Shown here one piece after another: positions 20,184 to 20,857 of a stretch of DNA of 20,857 nt. Each line of letters starts with the position of its first letter. Position 1 is the first letter of the stretch. A program made the translations under genes and the position numbers. This DNA comes from a virus, in the IMG/VR virus record IMGVR_UViG_3300027659_000264, positions 1 to 20,857 of that record; one strand, 5' to 3'. The notes below the pieces were generated by a model. The model was not told the origin of the DNA and searched no databases. It saw nothing but the letters and a program-made list of their open reading frames with translations.

Positions 20184-20269
20184 TGACTAAGTGGGAGAAG
20201 TTTGAGAGAGTGCTAATACTCATGGCACTTATTGTGTTAGTTCTTGATTTATTCTATTGGAGACCTTGA
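20180..20269 (+). CDS. Single-pass membrane microprotein, 29 aa
   Basis: The frame, starting ATGATG and overlapping the previous stop by 4 nt, encodes a basic N-terminus (MMTKWEKFER) and one hydrophobic helix (VLILMALIVLVLDLFYW). It ends 1 nt before the next ATG. It is too short for family assignment. Its placement between the ATPase cluster and the metallopeptidase suggests it anchors or signals at the membrane, which is inference. Confidence 0.65.
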   Translation: MMTKWEKFERVLILMALIVLVLDLFYWRP

Positions 20270-20270
20270 T

Positions 20271-20857
20271 ATGAAACTGACTGCAGAACAGCGCATTGAA
20301 CGTGCGCACGTCAAACTCATGCAGAGCAAAAACTTTTGTTACTTTGCAGGGGTGTTTATGATCGGCAAGGTTGATGTTAGCGACACATTAAAAACCGCTA
20401 GCACCAACGGCAGAGATGTAACCTATGGTCGTGAGTTTGTTGATATCCTGACAGATAAACAACTTGCGTTTCTCGTTATCCACGAAGCGATGCACAAAGC
20501 CTATCGACACATGAGCGTATGGCAGAAGATCGCTAGGGAAGATCGCGCCTTGGCTAATGCGGCTATGGATTATGTTATTAACTTACAGATACGCGATGCC
20601 GACCCATACGAGGAAGAAGTCGCTATGCCACGCAAGCCTAATGGCGAATTGCTCGGTCTATACGATGAGAAGTATCGCGGACTCGACACGCATCAAGTTT
20701 ACATGCTACTCAAGGAAGAAGGTGGTGGCGGTGGTGGTCCAGTCGGGCCAGATGAGGGTGAGGGTAATGGTAGTGAGCAAGGGAACGGTCTGGGTGGGGG
20801 TGGCTCGGGACAAAGTGACGAGGCGTCAGATGGTCTTGACGAACACGATTGGGATGG
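20271..20857 (+). CDS. HExxH metallopeptidase-like protein (DUF2201/VWA-like), partial
   Basis: The gene runs from the ATG at 20271 past the window end. The zinc-peptidase motif HEAMH is at residues 71-75 within VIHEAMHKAYRH, followed by a NAAMDYVIN segment (96-104) that would supply a further ligand region in this family. A Gly-rich linker begins about residue 151 (GGGGGG), followed by an acidic Gly/Ser/Asp stretch, as in DUF2201/VWA-like proteins where the linker precedes a VWA-like domain not visible here. These proteins are often paired with MoxR ATPases. The protease activity and phage role are inference. Confidence 0.85.
   Translation, partial: MKLTAEQRIERAHVKLMQSKNFCYFAGVFMIGKVDVSDTLKTASTNGRDVTYGREFVDILTDKQLAFLVIHEAMHKAYRHMSVWQKIAREDRALANAAMDYVINLQIRDADPYEEEVAMPRKPNGELLGLYDEKYRGLDTHQVYMLLKEEGGGGGGPVGPDEGEGNGSEQGNGLGGGGSGQSDEASDGLDEHDWD

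Noticed and set aside
1-20857. tRNA genes, integrase, insertion sequences or attachment sites
   Set aside because: No cloverleaf, recombinase motif, transposase or terminal inverted repeat was seen by eye; a covariance-model scan could still find a divergent tRNA.

Overview
The window is a contiguous piece of a tailed bacteriophage genome (free phage, prophage or metagenomic contig; no integrase, attachment site or bacterial gene is visible). The virion proteins look like the set common in uncultured freshwater and marine Caudoviricetes. Shine-Dalgarno sequences are of the AAGGAG/GGAGG type and one promoter is near-consensus sigma70, so the host is an ordinary, probably Gram-negative, aquatic bacterium. 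I cannot name the host.

Minus-strand late module (about 14523 down to 1, read right to left): small terminase candidate, large terminase, 831-residue portal, a 66-residue protein, a GroES-like co-chaperonin, scaffold, a conserved 157-residue protein, a capsid-associated or decoration candidate, a Mu gpT-like major capsid protein, a putative fibre or decoration protein, a 93-residue protein, a short basic protein, a class II-like holin, four more small Lys/Gly-rich basic proteins, two head-completion/tail-adaptor candidates separated by a zinc-ribbon protein and two further small proteins, then two beta-rich structural proteins, the last cut by the window edge. Genes are packed with 1-8 bp stop/start overlaps or gaps under 20 bp. 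Intrinsic terminators follow the capsid gene (6142-6160) and the 177-residue protein (5479-5492).

Regulatory centre (about 14524-17229): two paralogous minus-strand genes of about 212-217 residues, each in its own cassette with the same 25-bp element upstream and an intrinsic terminator downstream, plus a probable 39-residue gene after the first. A heptamer CCAGTCA/TGACTGG occurs seven times in this region, nearly always in noncoding DNA. To the right lies a noncoding array of twelve AGAACATT-type sites (16711-17027) around an AT-rich palindrome and short direct repeats. It is a good candidate for a replication origin or a regulator-binding array between the divergent modules.

Plus-strand module (17090-20857, read left to right): a near-consensus promoter drives a chain of small, mostly ATGA-coupled genes of unknown function, including one zinc-ribbon-like protein and two small membrane proteins. 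These are followed by a MoxR-type AAA+ ATPase, three small proteins and the N-terminal part of an HExxH protein of the kind often paired with MoxR ATPases (DUF2201/VWA-like). The late module builds and packages the particle. The plus-strand module is probably early or middle and host-directed, and the MoxR-metallopeptidase cluster is its most functionally suggestive part.
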